Position numbers and translations under genes: made by a program
Notes under the pieces: model-generated
What the model saw: only the letters and a program-made list of their open reading frames with translations
Told to the model about the DNA's origin: nothing
The model's database searches: none
Assembly: GCA_902785755.1 (NCBI GenBank)
Contig: CACZZO010000006.1
Span: forward strand, 62,001 to 126,000
Length of the DNA: 64,000 bases
Source of the DNA: an uncultured Bacteroidia bacterium
GTDB lineage: Bacteria > Bacteroidota > Bacteroidia > Bacteroidales > F082
Reading direction: 5' to 3'
Shown: in pieces, positions 1 to 8,918 of the stretch
How the letters are laid out: the number at the start of each line of letters is the position of its first letter
How positions within the stretch are numbered: the stretch's first letter is position 1

Positions 1-318
1 CCATTCCAAAGTCCTGACAATCTCTTGTAGGTTGGGTTGGTTTTTGCAGGCACTCAAATCGAAATGCAGCACGGGATGCTTGTTCCAGTCTTTTTCCAAT
101 TCCGCAATGGCGAGGCCTTCGAAAAGGTCTTTCCGACCTTGGAAATAGTATTTTAACGTACTGCAAAGCAGCGACTTGCCAAACCTGCGAGGGCGGCTTA
201 AGAAGACGAATTTCGATTCGTGCGACAATTTGTAAACAAGGTCGGTCTTGTCAACATAGACACGTCCAGCCTGTCTGATGCTTTCAAAATCAGCGATGCC
301 TGCGGTGTAGAGTCTCAT
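1..318 (-). CDS. AAA-ATPase-like protein (DUF1703-type), N-terminal part only
   Basis: The gene runs off the left edge, so only about 106 residues are visible. The start reads M-R-L-Y-T-A-G-I-A-D-F-E, followed by YVDKTDLVYKL and the P-loop-like SRPRRFGKSLL at about residues 38-48. This is the usual opening of the AAA-ATPase-like family that carries a C-terminal PD-(D/E)XK nuclease-like domain and is abundant in Bacteroidota. The cellular role of that family is not established. A second in-frame ATG lies 9 bp upstream (ending at 327); both fall behind the -7 element at 350-357. The C-terminal nuclease domain cannot be checked here. Confidence 0.8.
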   Translation of the reverse strand, partial: MRLYTAGIADFESIRQAGRVYVDKTDLVYKLSHESKFVFLSRPRRFGKSLLCSTLKYYFQGRKDLFEGLAIAELEKDWNKHPVLHFDLSACKNQPNLQEIVRTLEW

Positions 319-349
319 AGGTTGCATAGCGCAAACGGGTTTTTCGCTG

Positions 350-357
350 CAAAATTA
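350..357 (-). promoter_or_regulatory. Bacteroidota -7 promoter element (TAATTTTG)
   Basis: Read on the minus strand this is TAATTTTG, matching TAnnTTTG, about 22-31 nt upstream of the two possible starts of the AAA-ATPase-like gene. No clear -33 TTG was seen. Confidence 0.55.
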
Positions 358-368
358 GCGTTTTTCCT

Positions 369-2981
369 CTATTCCACCACGATTTCATCCATAAAAATCC
401 AAGAATCAAATCCCGCTCCGGGCAAACCTTCTGGCAGTTTTCCTGGATTCTTTACCACGATGCGAAGCAGACGAGTGGAAATCGGTATCTCAAAACGCTC
501 GCGGAAGGTGAAATTACCCTCGCTGGTTACTTTGGTGGTAAGGGGGAAGGTGCCGCGCAGGGTGTAGTCTTTCCCGTTGTAGGAACCGTAAACTTGTATC
601 GTGTCGGGGCGCAAAATCCAGTCGTGGGCATTGACCAAAAAGCCGATGTTTAGAGCTTCCACTTTCGTCCATTTGCCCAAGTCGATTTCAATGTCGGCAT
701 CGGTGCCATAGAAACCTTGCCAGCGTCCGTCTTTGTAGTCGTCGCCGCCAAGCGTGCCATCCACAAGGGCATTGTCGCCGCCGCCAGAATATTCGGGACG
801 GTAATTACCTGCTGGACTGTTCAACTGCTTCAGACGTCCCATCGCTTTGTGGTAGCAGAAATAACGCTCGGCGCAAGTCGGCTCGCCCACCTCATTGAAG
901 CAAGCCGCCTTCACGAGGCAAGGCCGCTCCAAAACGATGGGGCTTTGATAGACGGAATCGTTTTGCGTAACTTCTTTTCCGTCAAGGGTATAGCGGATTT
1001 CCTTATCGCCAAAAACGGTTTTCAAAGCAACGGCGGCGTGCCCTTTCTCGTTGGTTGTGGTTTCGATAAACGGCAGATATTCAAGTTGTTGCAATTCGCG
1101 TGCAATGTCGTCGTATTTCTTCAAATTGACATCCAACCAATAGGGGCGGCTTTCAATGTTCCATACTTTGACATATTCTTTCTTTAATTGATGAAGGTGC
1201 CACAACAATCCATTTATCATGTGCTGACTGAAATCAACGTTTTCCTCTGTTGGATCATTGTATGTTTTGTATAATTGACAACGCGCAATATTGCGGAGGG
1301 TACACCATTTCATTCGCATAATCGAATAGATGGCATTGTCTATCATGCCCCTGTTTTTTTTGATTTTTTCGACCGTAGCCCATTCAATTAGTTCTAAACG
1401 ATCCAGTTTTTCAAAAAGTAATTGGTTGGCCTTCTTAGTGGAATCAGTGATTTGAGATGGGTAAAAAGGAGTGATATGTTCAGTCAATGCGCTAAACTTA
1501 CCGATGTCGTCAATTTTGGAGATTTCGGAGATGCTGTCAAGATAGTTGATAAATGTGTCAGAGGTGCTTCCAAAGAAATGGTTGGCAAAGTTGGTTTCGG
1601 TATTGCGTTCATCGGTGGAAACCGCATTCCAACTCATCTCCGCACCCCAAGCCAATCCATATAACGCACTGTTAATCAGTGATTCGCCAAAATCATCCCA
1701 GCAGGTGTTGATAACGCCCAAAGCACCGTTTTTGTAACCGTCGCGGCAAAGGTTGCTGATGTTCTTTCTGAACTCGTAATGCTTGGGCCAAACCCGTTCC
1801 GAAAGGCTCACGCCAGGCGCGACGAAAAAACTCCGCCCCGATGCCTTGTAAGGTTTCAGGAAGTCGTCGAAATCGTTTTTGTCCACATAACTCCACGCGA
1901 TGAGGAAAATGTCGTCATCCAAATTGTCAAGGATTTCGGGGTGCTGGTCGGCAATGTCGCCCCACATCATCACGCGCTTGCGATAGGGGCGAAGCATCCG
2001 ATTGACGCGGTTAATGTGTTGGTAATAAACCTTTTCCGCTCCGATGGAATCCACATACGCCCTGGCATAACCTTGACCGAGACTCTCGGTTTCGTCGCAG
2101 TTGATGTTGAAATACGGCGACTTGTAGGCTCTTGCCACCTCGCGCAAGTGGTCTTCAAGGAATTTGTAGGTTTCCTCCTTGGCGGGGTTGAGGTTCCATT
2201 TCGTGTCGGCCAAATGGCTGTAGAACGGGTTGCATAGAATCTCCTCAAAATGCCCAAAACATTGCTGATTGCCAATGATTTGGATGTGATACGGCCTGCA
2301 AAACTCCTCCAATTCCTTGATTTCCTCGGCGGTGAAGGCATCGGTGGGAGCAATGTCGGGGTGGCATTTAGTTTTGAAGGTGTGCTCGGTGTAGAGTGAG
2401 AACGCATTGAGCTTACATTCAGCCATTTGCGGGATGAGGCGTTTCAAATAGTCCATACTGACGATGGGGCCACGGCTGATGTCGTCTTGCCAAGCGCGAA
2501 TCTTGAAATTGGGCCAGTCGGTGATGGTCGCGCAGGGGAGGGCGATTTCGTTTCCCTTGCTTTGCAGGAAGGCGTAGCGGTAGAGTTGCTTCAGGCTTTG
2601 CGTGGCGTAGAAAAGTCCCGTGTTGGTTGTGGCTTCCATCCTCACAAAGTTGCGGTTGATGGTCAGGCGGTAGGCTTGGTCCTCGTTTTCGCTCACGCCG
2701 AGGTGGTCGGTCTTGATGAGTTCGATGAAGTGCTTGCCCTTGATGACCCCGCGCGAAAACTGCACTTTCTTGCCGCTGATTCGGTCCAAATCCTGACGAA
2801 ACATCGTGACGATTTGGCTGATTTCGGCATCGGAGGCATCGTAGGTGAGGACGACATTATCGTCCCAAACAAACTGGCCTTCAGCGGTTTTCACTTGCTG
2901 AGGGGTGGGGAGGATGTGGGTGTTTTGCGCGAAGGTGGTCATCGCGAAAAGGCAAAGGATGGTGAGAAGTTTGGATTTCAT
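369..2981 (-). CDS. Family 20 glycoside hydrolase (beta-N-acetylhexosaminidase) with discoidin-like C-terminus
   Basis: 870 residues. A signal peptide (about 1-18, ending TTFAQ) sends it out of the cytoplasm. Residues about 22-150 form the GH20b-like domain. Residues 155-500 are the GH20 barrel with the catalytic Asp-Glu pair D296-E297 in NINCDETES, used in substrate-assisted hydrolysis of terminal GlcNAc/GalNAc. A CHB_HEX_C-like segment (about 650-710, YTLDGKEVTQ) and an F5/8 type C carbohydrate-binding-like domain (about 740-870) follow. The substrate is probably host or microbial N-acetylhexosaminides. Together with the GH2 beta-mannosidase downstream of cutC, N-glycan core trimming is plausible but inferred. 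It has its own promoter, divergent from cutC. Confidence 0.9.
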   Translation of the reverse strand: MKSKLLTILCLFAMTTFAQNTHILPTPQQVKTAEGQFVWDDNVVLTYDASDAEISQIVTMFRQDLDRISGKKVQFSRGVIKGKHFIELIKTDHLGVSENEDQAYRLTINRNFVRMEATTNTGLFYATQSLKQLYRYAFLQSKGNEIALPCATITDWPNFKIRAWQDDISRGPIVSMDYLKRLIPQMAECKLNAFSLYTEHTFKTKCHPDIAPTDAFTAEEIKELEEFCRPYHIQIIGNQQCFGHFEEILCNPFYSHLADTKWNLNPAKEETYKFLEDHLREVARAYKSPYFNINCDETESLGQGYARAYVDSIGAEKVYYQHINRVNRMLRPYRKRVMMWGDIADQHPEILDNLDDDIFLIAWSYVDKNDFDDFLKPYKASGRSFFVAPGVSLSERVWPKHYEFRKNISNLCRDGYKNGALGVINTCWDDFGESLINSALYGLAWGAEMSWNAVSTDERNTETNFANHFFGSTSDTFINYLDSISEISKIDDIGKFSALTEHITPFYPSQITDSTKKANQLLFEKLDRLELIEWATVEKIKKNRGMIDNAIYSIMRMKWCTLRNIARCQLYKTYNDPTEENVDFSQHMINGLLWHLHQLKKEYVKVWNIESRPYWLDVNLKKYDDIARELQQLEYLPFIETTTNEKGHAAVALKTVFGDKEIRYTLDGKEVTQNDSVYQSPIVLERPCLVKAACFNEVGEPTCAERYFCYHKAMGRLKQLNSPAGNYRPEYSGGGDNALVDGTLGGDDYKDGRWQGFYGTDADIEIDLGKWTKVEALNIGFLVNAHDWILRPDTIQVYGSYNGKDYTLRGTFPLTTKVTSEGNFTFRERFEIPISTRLLRIVVKNPGKLPEGLPGAGFDSWIFMDEIVVE

Positions 2982-2997
2982 TGCTGGAAAATTTGTG

Positions 2998-3005
2998 CAA
3001 AGATA
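2998..3005 (-). promoter_or_regulatory. -7 element (TATCTTTG) of the GH20 gene
   Basis: Minus-strand TATCTTTG, 16 nt upstream of the GH20 ATG. It lies only 13 bp from the cutC -7 element on the other strand, so the two divergent promoters must overlap and may compete. Confidence 0.65.
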
Positions 3006-3018
3006 ACAACAAAACCGC

Positions 3019-3026
3019 TATATTTG
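3019..3026 (+). promoter_or_regulatory. -7 element (TATATTTG) of cutC
   Basis: TATATTTG, a full match to TAnnTTTG, 18 nt before the cutC ATG. It is back to back with the GH20 promoter. Confidence 0.65.
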
Positions 3027-3044
3027 CCCCAAAATTTTGAAACT

Positions 3045-3779
3045 ATGATTAGACTGGAAATTTGTGCCAACGGCATCAAGTCGTTGCAGAACGCGATGGA
3101 TGGCTGCGCCCAATGCGTTGAGTTGTGCGAGTGCCTCGAAGTGGGCGGCGTTACGCCGTCGTTTGGAACTTTGGCCAAGGCCATCGACATTTCTTTTATC
3201 CCTATGCGGGTGCTCATCCGTCCGCGACCGGGCAACTACATCTACGACGAGGACGAAATCGAGATGATGAAAACCGACATTATGCTCTGCAAGAAACTTG
3301 GCTTTGAGGGCGTGGTCATCGGGGCCTTGAACAACAAGGGAGAACTTGACGTTGAGACGATTAAGGCCTTGATGGAGGCTGGCGAAGGGCTGAAGTTCAC
3401 CTTCCACCGCGCCATCGATGCCTGCGTGAAACCTTTCGAGGCCGTCGAAAAACTGATTGAACTCGGCTTCGACAAAATCCTGACTTCGGGCGGCAAACCC
3501 ACGGCTCTTGAAGGTGTCCCGATGATTGCGGAGATGCAGTTGCGCTACGGCGACCGAATCGCCATTATGCCCGGCGGCGGCATCAATCTCGGCAACGTGA
3601 AGGACATCCTGAATATGACGGGTGCGGTGCATTGCCACGCCTCGTTGGCGCATTGGGTGCCGCGCTTCAACGAGAAACTCTATCCCGACCAAAAGGACGC
3701 GACAGGCGCGACGATGGTCTGGACCGAGTCGAACAAGGACTTGATTTACGAAATGGAAAAGATGTTGAACCCGTTTTAA
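3045..3779 (+). CDS. cutC: CutC family protein
   Basis: 244 residues, normal length for the CutC TIM-barrel family. The N-terminus LEICANGIKSLQNA, the internal GGVTPSFGTL, VLIRPRPGNY and TFHRAID, and the segment ILTSGGKPTALEG are hallmark CutC motifs. The family is named for copper homeostasis; a direct copper role is disputed and the enzymatic activity is unknown. The reading frame stays open far upstream, but the ATG at 3045 is chosen because it follows a -7 element and gives the family N-terminus. Cytoplasmic and monocistronic, with a palindromic repeat after it. Confidence 0.9.
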   Translation: MIRLEICANGIKSLQNAMDGCAQCVELCECLEVGGVTPSFGTLAKAIDISFIPMRVLIRPRPGNYIYDEDEIEMMKTDIMLCKKLGFEGVVIGALNNKGELDVETIKALMEAGEGLKFTFHRAIDACVKPFEAVEKLIELGFDKILTSGGKPTALEGVPMIAEMQLRYGDRIAIMPGGGINLGNVKDILNMTGAVHCHASLAHWVPRFNEKLYPDQKDATGATMVWTESNKDLIYEMEKMLNPF

Positions 3780-3804
3780 TTATCTCACACTAAAATAATT
3801 ATCT

Positions 3805-3893
3805 CACGCAGAATACGCAGAATACGCAGAACCTACCGGCTGCAAAATAAGCGTCGCATCGCGATTCCCAAGATTCTGCGCATTCTGCGTGCC
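3805..3893. repeat. Dispersed palindromic repeat, copy 1
   Basis: The ends are inverted copies: CACGCAGAATACGCAGAAT on the left and ATTCTGCGCATTCTGCGTG on the right. The core GCGTCGCATCGCGATTCCCA reappears at 7929-8018 in the opposite orientation. It could fold into a long hairpin between cutC and the mannosidase gene, and looks like a non-autonomous, REP or MITE-like element. Confidence 0.8.
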
Positions 3894-3907
3894 AAAAAAA
3901 ACTCAAA

Positions 3908-6202
3908 ATGAAAAAACTACTTCCTTTAATTCTCCTGACATTCGCCTTTTCAGCGTGTCAACAAATTGAAAAGCAAAACGTCGTCGTGCAACTCCTCAAC
4001 CAAGGCTGGACGCTCACGGGCGACACCTTAGATACTAATATGCAGGTCGATGTGCCCTCGGTGGTGCAGCAGAGCCTTTACGAAAACGGCCTGATCCCCC
4101 ATCCTTATCTCGGCACGGTGGAAAACCAATTGCTTTGGATTTCCGACCATCTTTGGGACTACACCTTACGTTTCGATGCAGATAAGGAACTGCTTGATAA
4201 AGAGAAAGTTGAACTTGTTTTTGATGGCATTGACACCTACGCAGAAGTGAAATTGAACGGCGAAAAACTCTTCTTTGCCGACAACCAATTCCGCGTTTGG
4301 AAACACGAGGTGAAAGACTTGCTGAAAAAGAAAGACAACCTTTTGGAAGTGCATTTCCTTCGTTACGACAGCACACAATTGGCTCTGTATGAGCAACATC
4401 AGCCCCGATTGCCTGAAAAATACGCCGTCACGCGCAAGGCACCTTACCAGCACGGCTGGGACTGGGCGCCGAAGTACAAGAACGTGGGCATTTGGAAACG
4501 GGTGGAATTGATTGGTTGGTCGAATGCGAAATTGCAAGATGCATATATTCTCACAGAAAACATTGATAACGAGAAGGCTACGATGCGTTTGTGCCTTGAT
4601 GTGGAAAGTAAGGCTGAAGGAAATTACGTGGCGGAAATCTATGTCAATGGTGAGAAAAACAGCCAGAAAAACATACACCTTAATGGCGGTACCCAAAATG
4701 AGATCCTGAACTTTGAAATTGAAAATCCAGAATTATGGTGGCCAAACGAGATGGGCGAACAACCGCTTTATGTCTTTGATGTTCTCCTAAAAGACGGGGA
4801 TAAGGTTTTGGATTTCAAGAAAATATGGTCTGGTATTAAAACCTTCGAGATGATCGATGAGCCTGACAGCATCGGGCGGGCGTTCTATTTCAAGGTAAAC
4901 GGTGTGCCATTCTATGCCAAAGGCGCGAACTACATTCCCGAGGAGATGATTGAGACCTGGAATGATGTTGACCACACGATTCGTCTTTTGGAGCAAGCCA
5001 AAGACGCTCATTTCAATATGTTGCGCGTGTGGGGAGGTGGCATATATCCTTCCGACGACTTTTTCACGCTTTGTGACAAACTCGGCATCTTGGTTTGGGA
5101 AGATTTCATGTATGCCGGCACGATGTATCCCTACGACGAGGCTTTCTTAGAAAACGCCCGAATCGAGGCGGAGGAGCAGGTGAAACGCTTGGCTTCGCAT
5201 CCTTCTTTGGCCTTGTGGTGCGGTGGCAACGAGATTTCGGAAGGCTACTACAACTGGGGCTGGCAAAAGTCGCTGAATTGGAGCGAAGAGGATGACAAGG
5301 CCATCAAAGCAGGCTATGACCGACTCTTTGAAAATATTCTGCCTCAAGCCGTTGTGCAATTCGACGGCACACGACCCTATTGGCCGAGTTCGCCCTCGAA
5401 AGGTTGGGGCCGCCCCGAAAGCCTGACCGAAGGCGATGTGCATTATTGGGGCGTTTGGTGGGGTGAGTTGCCCTACGAAATGTATCGCGAGAAGGTGGGT
5501 CGCTTCAACAGCGAATACGGCTACCAAAGCTATCCCGATTACCAAACCTTGCTGAAAATCGCGGAAGGCGAAGAATTGAGTATGGATGCCGAGGTCATTG
5601 CGGCGCACCAAAAACATGCCCGTGGCACGCGCCAAATCGACGACTTCATCAAACGTTATTATCCTGACATTCAGCCGAAAGACTTTAATGAATACGTCTA
5701 TTTAAGCCAACTTTCGCAAGCATACGGAATGGAAATCGCGATTGAGGCGCACCGCACGGCGAAGCCTTACAATATGGGCACGCTCTATTGGCAACTCAAC
5801 GACGCTTGGCCCGTGACTTCGTGGTCGTCCATCGACTATTACGGCCGTCCCAAGGTGCTGCAAGAGCGGCTGAAAACGCTTTTTGCGCCAGTGCTTTTAA
5901 GCATTGACCAAAAGGATTACGGCGTTTTCGTCACCTCCGACTTGCTCCGCAACATTGATGGAACATTGTCCGTCACGGTGTGCAACCTTGAAGACCATCC
6001 GCTGTTTGAGCAAAAAATGAAGGTGCAGTTGGAGGCCAACGAGAACAAGAAATTCGTTGTGGAAGGTTTAAGTGAATGTTTGCGCAAGGCCGACTTGAAG
6101 AAGGTGTATGTGAAGTTGGAACTGGCCGAAGGCGACACCCTCACCGCCGAGCGCAAATGCTATTTTTTCGCTTTTTATGAACTACGTCAGAATGGACTTT
6201 GA
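3908..6202 (+). CDS. Family 2 glycoside hydrolase, beta-mannosidase-like lipoprotein
   Basis: 764 residues with a lipoprotein signal (lipobox FSAC, Cys17), so probably anchored in an outer or periplasmic membrane leaflet. GH2 sugar-binding and immunoglobulin-like domains fill about 30-310. The TIM barrel follows with VWGGGIYPSDDFF, the acid/base Glu442 in WCGGNEISEG and the nucleophile Glu536 in FNSEYGYQS. This matches beta-mannosidases that cleave Man-beta-1,4-GlcNAc or mannan ends. The protein stops about 100 residues earlier than usual for Bacteroides homologues (around 860). Its last residues CYFFAFYELRQNGL no longer look like the final beta-domain, so a C-terminal truncation is likely. 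Confidence 0.87.
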   Translation: MKKLLPLILLTFAFSACQQIEKQNVVVQLLNQGWTLTGDTLDTNMQVDVPSVVQQSLYENGLIPHPYLGTVENQLLWISDHLWDYTLRFDADKELLDKEKVELVFDGIDTYAEVKLNGEKLFFADNQFRVWKHEVKDLLKKKDNLLEVHFLRYDSTQLALYEQHQPRLPEKYAVTRKAPYQHGWDWAPKYKNVGIWKRVELIGWSNAKLQDAYILTENIDNEKATMRLCLDVESKAEGNYVAEIYVNGEKNSQKNIHLNGGTQNEILNFEIENPELWWPNEMGEQPLYVFDVLLKDGDKVLDFKKIWSGIKTFEMIDEPDSIGRAFYFKVNGVPFYAKGANYIPEEMIETWNDVDHTIRLLEQAKDAHFNMLRVWGGGIYPSDDFFTLCDKLGILVWEDFMYAGTMYPYDEAFLENARIEAEEQVKRLASHPSLALWCGGNEISEGYYNWGWQKSLNWSEEDDKAIKAGYDRLFENILPQAVVQFDGTRPYWPSSPSKGWGRPESLTEGDVHYWGVWWGELPYEMYREKVGRFNSEYGYQSYPDYQTLLKIAEGEELSMDAEVIAAHQKHARGTRQIDDFIKRYYPDIQPKDFNEYVYLSQLSQAYGMEIAIEAHRTAKPYNMGTLYWQLNDAWPVTSWSSIDYYGRPKVLQERLKTLFAPVLLSIDQKDYGVFVTSDLLRNIDGTLSVTVCNLEDHPLFEQKMKVQLEANENKKFVVEGLSECLRKADLKKVYVKLELAEGDTLTAERKCYFFAFYELRQNGL

Positions 6203-6211
6203 GGATACACA

Positions 6212-6293
6212 ACTTGCAAAAAGTTACCGTGGAGAACCGATTTTACCTGCAAAAAGTTACCGTGAAAGGCTGAAATTACCTGCAAAAAGTTAC
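6212..6293 (+). repeat. Three 33-bp tandem repeats with core TGCAAAAAGTTAC
   Basis: Units begin at 6212, 6245 and 6278, each opening with AC(T/C)TGCAAAAAGTTAC; the third unit is cut short. The 33-bp length is a whole number of codons. A 39-codon open frame from 6192 to 6311 reads through the array, repeating Ala-Lys-Ser-Tyr. The sequence CCGTAACTTTTT at 6395-6405 is complementary to the repeat core. The rest of the 6203-6479 gap shows no gene. Confidence 0.8.
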
Positions 6294-6479
6294 TTTTTGA
6301 GTGTGGCATGAAATTGTAATTACATAAAATAGTGTTTGTTATGTGTTGTTTTATGGATTTGTCGGATTTTTATGAAAAAAAGTCTGTTTTAGCCCGTAAC
6401 TTTTTCCCCCTTTCTCCGTATTACTGATGTTTTCGCGAAGAACAAAAGTAACAAGAGAAATAATTAAAACCTAAACGAA

Positions 6480-7904
6480 ATGAAAAAACGATTGATTTTT
6501 GCAGCGATGCTGCTGCTGGCCTTCGGAAGCGTGAAGGCGCAGGACCAAACCTCAGCCGAGATTGGTAAGAATGTGAATACCGTTGTTGTAAACGCCACAG
6601 GCGATGTGACCATCCGTCAATCCGACCAGTATGTTGTGGCGTGGGATGCCAATCACAAATGGCATGCAAATTACAACATGGCGGACACTGCTGTTTATTT
6701 GGATGGCACCGCCGATTTCGATGTTACGCTTCTTGAATTGAACCATTTGACCTTGCTTTCGTCTGGTGATGTCATATCTGCTGGTGTTTTGAAGGGGAAA
6801 GACCTTTCGTTAACGGTTACTGGCACGGGTGATGTGAAACTTGATTTGGATTACGACAAGGTCTGTGTCCGTATCTTGGGTACGGGCGATGTGGAGTTTG
6901 GAGGTAGATGCAATACCTTGATTTCCCTTGTTTCAGGGACGGGGGACTTGGATGTTCGGCGTTTGCAGTGTAGTGACAAACGAGACATGAAAACGGCTGC
7001 TCCCAACATGCCACAGTTCAAGGAACTTATGAGTGAACTTGGCAAAAACATGCAAATGCTCTCCGACTCAGTAGACTGGGAAAAGTTTGAGCAAGACATG
7101 GAAAAATGGGGAGCCGATATGGAAGAATGGGGACGAAAAATGGAGAAATGGGGAGATCGTTTTGAGAAAAAGTATGGCGGAAACTATGAGTATCATTATG
7201 ATTACCAATACAATAGTCCAGATCCGAGGAAAGACGAGCCTGAAAAACCTGAATCCAAAGGCAAGCGCCCCGAGAAAAAGAACCTCCTTTTTGATGCCAA
7301 CTGGAACGGCTTTGAGGCAGGCTTGAACATGCTGTTCAACATGCCAGTGGGCACGGCGAGCACAAACAATGGTGCCCAAGGGTTGGGTCTTAGGCCGTTG
7401 CGCAGTTGGTATTTCGGCTTCAACATTGCCGATGTGGGCATCGCGTTCAGCAAAAGACATATTGTAGGCCTGTTTACGGGCGTGGGTATTGGCTGGAACA
7501 ATTTCAGTTGGAACAACGACATCACCGTTGAGTATAATCCTGAAAATGTGGTTTATACCATTGTCCCGACTGACCCCAATAGAATCGTCAAGAACACGAA
7601 GAACGGCACGCTGTTTTTGCAAGTGCCTTTGATGCTTGAAATCCGCCCGACGCGCAAAATGTACATTGATGCAGGTGTGACGGGTGGCTTGCGCATCGCG
7701 CAGTGGAACCGCGTGAAGTATGCCGACGGGTCGCAAATCAAGAATTATTACACTGCTCGGGTGAACCAGTTCAAGTTGGATGCTTCGCTCCGCGTGGGTG
7801 GTAGGAATTTGGGCTTTTTCGCCAACTATGCCATCCTGCCAATGTTCGACATGAGCGACGCAAAGGTACATCCGCTGAGCTTCGGTTTCAGCATCAATTT
7901 CTGA
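6480..7904 (+). CDS. GIN-domain (DUF2807) protein with C-terminal outer-membrane barrel-like region
   Basis: 474 residues with a cleavable signal peptide (1-20, ending SVKAQ). Residues about 25-165 show the repeated T-G-D pattern (NATGDVTI, VTGTGDVKL, ILGTGDVEF, VSGTGDLDV) of the head-GIN beta-solenoid domain. Residues about 185-240 are a charged, Trp-rich coiled coil (DMEKWGADMEEWGRKMEKWG). Residues 265-474 have the alternating pattern of an outer-membrane beta-barrel and end in a terminal Phe (FSINF), as barrel proteins do. The joining of a GIN head to a barrel suggests a surface or periplasmic structural role; function unknown. It is convergent with an ECF sigma/anti-sigma pair. Confidence 0.75.
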   Translation: MKKRLIFAAMLLLAFGSVKAQDQTSAEIGKNVNTVVVNATGDVTIRQSDQYVVAWDANHKWHANYNMADTAVYLDGTADFDVTLLELNHLTLLSSGDVISAGVLKGKDLSLTVTGTGDVKLDLDYDKVCVRILGTGDVEFGGRCNTLISLVSGTGDLDVRRLQCSDKRDMKTAAPNMPQFKELMSELGKNMQMLSDSVDWEKFEQDMEKWGADMEEWGRKMEKWGDRFEKKYGGNYEYHYDYQYNSPDPRKDEPEKPESKGKRPEKKNLLFDANWNGFEAGLNMLFNMPVGTASTNNGAQGLGLRPLRSWYFGFNIADVGIAFSKRHIVGLFTGVGIGWNNFSWNNDITVEYNPENVVYTIVPTDPNRIVKNTKNGTLFLQVPLMLEIRPTRKMYIDAGVTGGLRIAQWNRVKYADGSQIKNYYTARVNQFKLDASLRVGGRNLGFFANYAILPMFDMSDAKVHPLSFGFSINF

Positions 7905-7928
7905 TTTTTTCGCGTTGGGAATCTTTTT

Positions 7929-8018
7929 CACGCAGAATCCGCAGAATTTTGGGAATCGCGATGCGACGCAAAACAAGCGTCCGTCAGGTTTCCTTAGATT
8001 CTGCGATTTCTGCGTGCC
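7929..8018. repeat. Dispersed palindromic repeat, copy 2 (inverted relative to 3805-3893)
   Basis: Starts CACGCAGAATCCGCAGAAT and ends ATTCTGCGATTTCTGCGTG. Its middle, GGGAATCGCGATGCGACGC, is the reverse complement of the core of the copy at 3805-3893. It separates the convergent GIN and anti-sigma genes and may serve as a bidirectional terminator. Confidence 0.8.
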
Positions 8019-8024
8019 AAAAAA

Positions 8025-8918
8025 TTATTTCTCCTGTCTCTCTTCCCAGCGTTCCTTGGTTTCCTCAAATTGTTCGTTGAAATTGCTGTAGGCTGCCAAG
8101 GCCATGTCGGTGGCGGCCTCGGTGAGGTCTTGCTTGGCTTTGCTTACGCCCGCACCGATGAGGCTTGCGAAACTGTCGTGGCGACCATTCGTCAACCAAA
8201 GCAGGCCTCTTCCTATGAGCGAAAGTTCGCGGTCATAGTCCTCATCTTCCGAATAGCCCTTGAAACGGTTGGCTTCGATTTGCGCCAAGGCTAAATGGGT
8301 GTCCATGCGATAGGCCACGAGGTCAAAATCGGGTTCGTCGATAATTGCCGAAGTCGGTAAAGATTGCGCTTTTTGAGGCTCCAATTTTGCCACAAGCGGC
8401 GTTTCTGCTCTTTCTGAAATGGCTTCTGCAACGTTTTCGGAAACCGTCGGTTTTTCTTTCTTGAAAACTTTCTTGACGACATGCGGCTGAACGAACTGAA
8501 CGGTTCGTGGCGGCAAGGTCGTTGTGGCTTCGCTTGCGGTGATGAGCCTTCCGGGAAGGATGGGCTTCAACTCGGCAATGGGTTCTACCTTGGGCATCGA
8601 CTTTTCGGGCCACAGACTCACGGTGAGCAGCAGTCCGGCGACAGCGGCAGCCGAGGCAATCTTGACATAGAGCGGCACGATAGTCTGTTTTCTTCGGCCC
8701 TTCGACAAGTTCAGGGGCCTTTGTTTCAACCTTTCCTTGCCTTCGTAGGCGACTTGTGGCGCTTCGAGATAGGGCAGAGGAGCGGTCAGCTCGTTCCAGT
8801 CCAAGCCTTGGGTCGCAACGAAAACCTTCAATTGCTTCGTTTCGTCGGCGTTGAGGTTGCCTTCCATGTAGTCAAGGAGATAGGCTTCGTAGTTGTCGGT
8901 GGTGATGTTCGTTTTCAT
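8025..8918 (-). CDS. Putative anti-sigma factor, single-pass membrane protein
   Basis: 297 residues. The cytoplasmic N-terminus (about 1-90, DNYEAYLLDYMEGNLNADE) resembles the short zinc-less anti-sigma head of Bacteroidota proteins. One membrane helix follows at about 98-118 (VKIASAAAVAGLLLTVSLW), then a long low-complexity periplasmic tail. Its start codon overlaps the stop of the ECF sigma gene by 4 bp, so the two are translationally coupled. The natural inference is that it binds and inhibits that sigma factor. The DNA at 8696-8719 carries a copy of the CCTTCGAC..CAGGG interspersed motif inside this coding region. Confidence 0.75.
   Translation of the reverse strand: MKTNITTDNYEAYLLDYMEGNLNADETKQLKVFVATQGLDWNELTAPLPYLEAPQVAYEGKERLKQRPLNLSKGRRKQTIVPLYVKIASAAAVAGLLLTVSLWPEKSMPKVEPIAELKPILPGRLITASEATTTLPPRTVQFVQPHVVKKVFKKEKPTVSENVAEAISERAETPLVAKLEPQKAQSLPTSAIIDEPDFDLVAYRMDTHLALAQIEANRFKGYSEDEDYDRELSLIGRGLLWLTNGRHDSFASLIGAGVSKAKQDLTEAATDMALAAYSNFNEQFEETKERWEERQEK

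Noticed and set aside
2427..3044. Long N-terminal extension of cutC
   Set aside because: The frame is open but antisense to the GH20 gene, has low-complexity composition, lies upstream of the cutC promoter, and CutC homologues begin at 3045.
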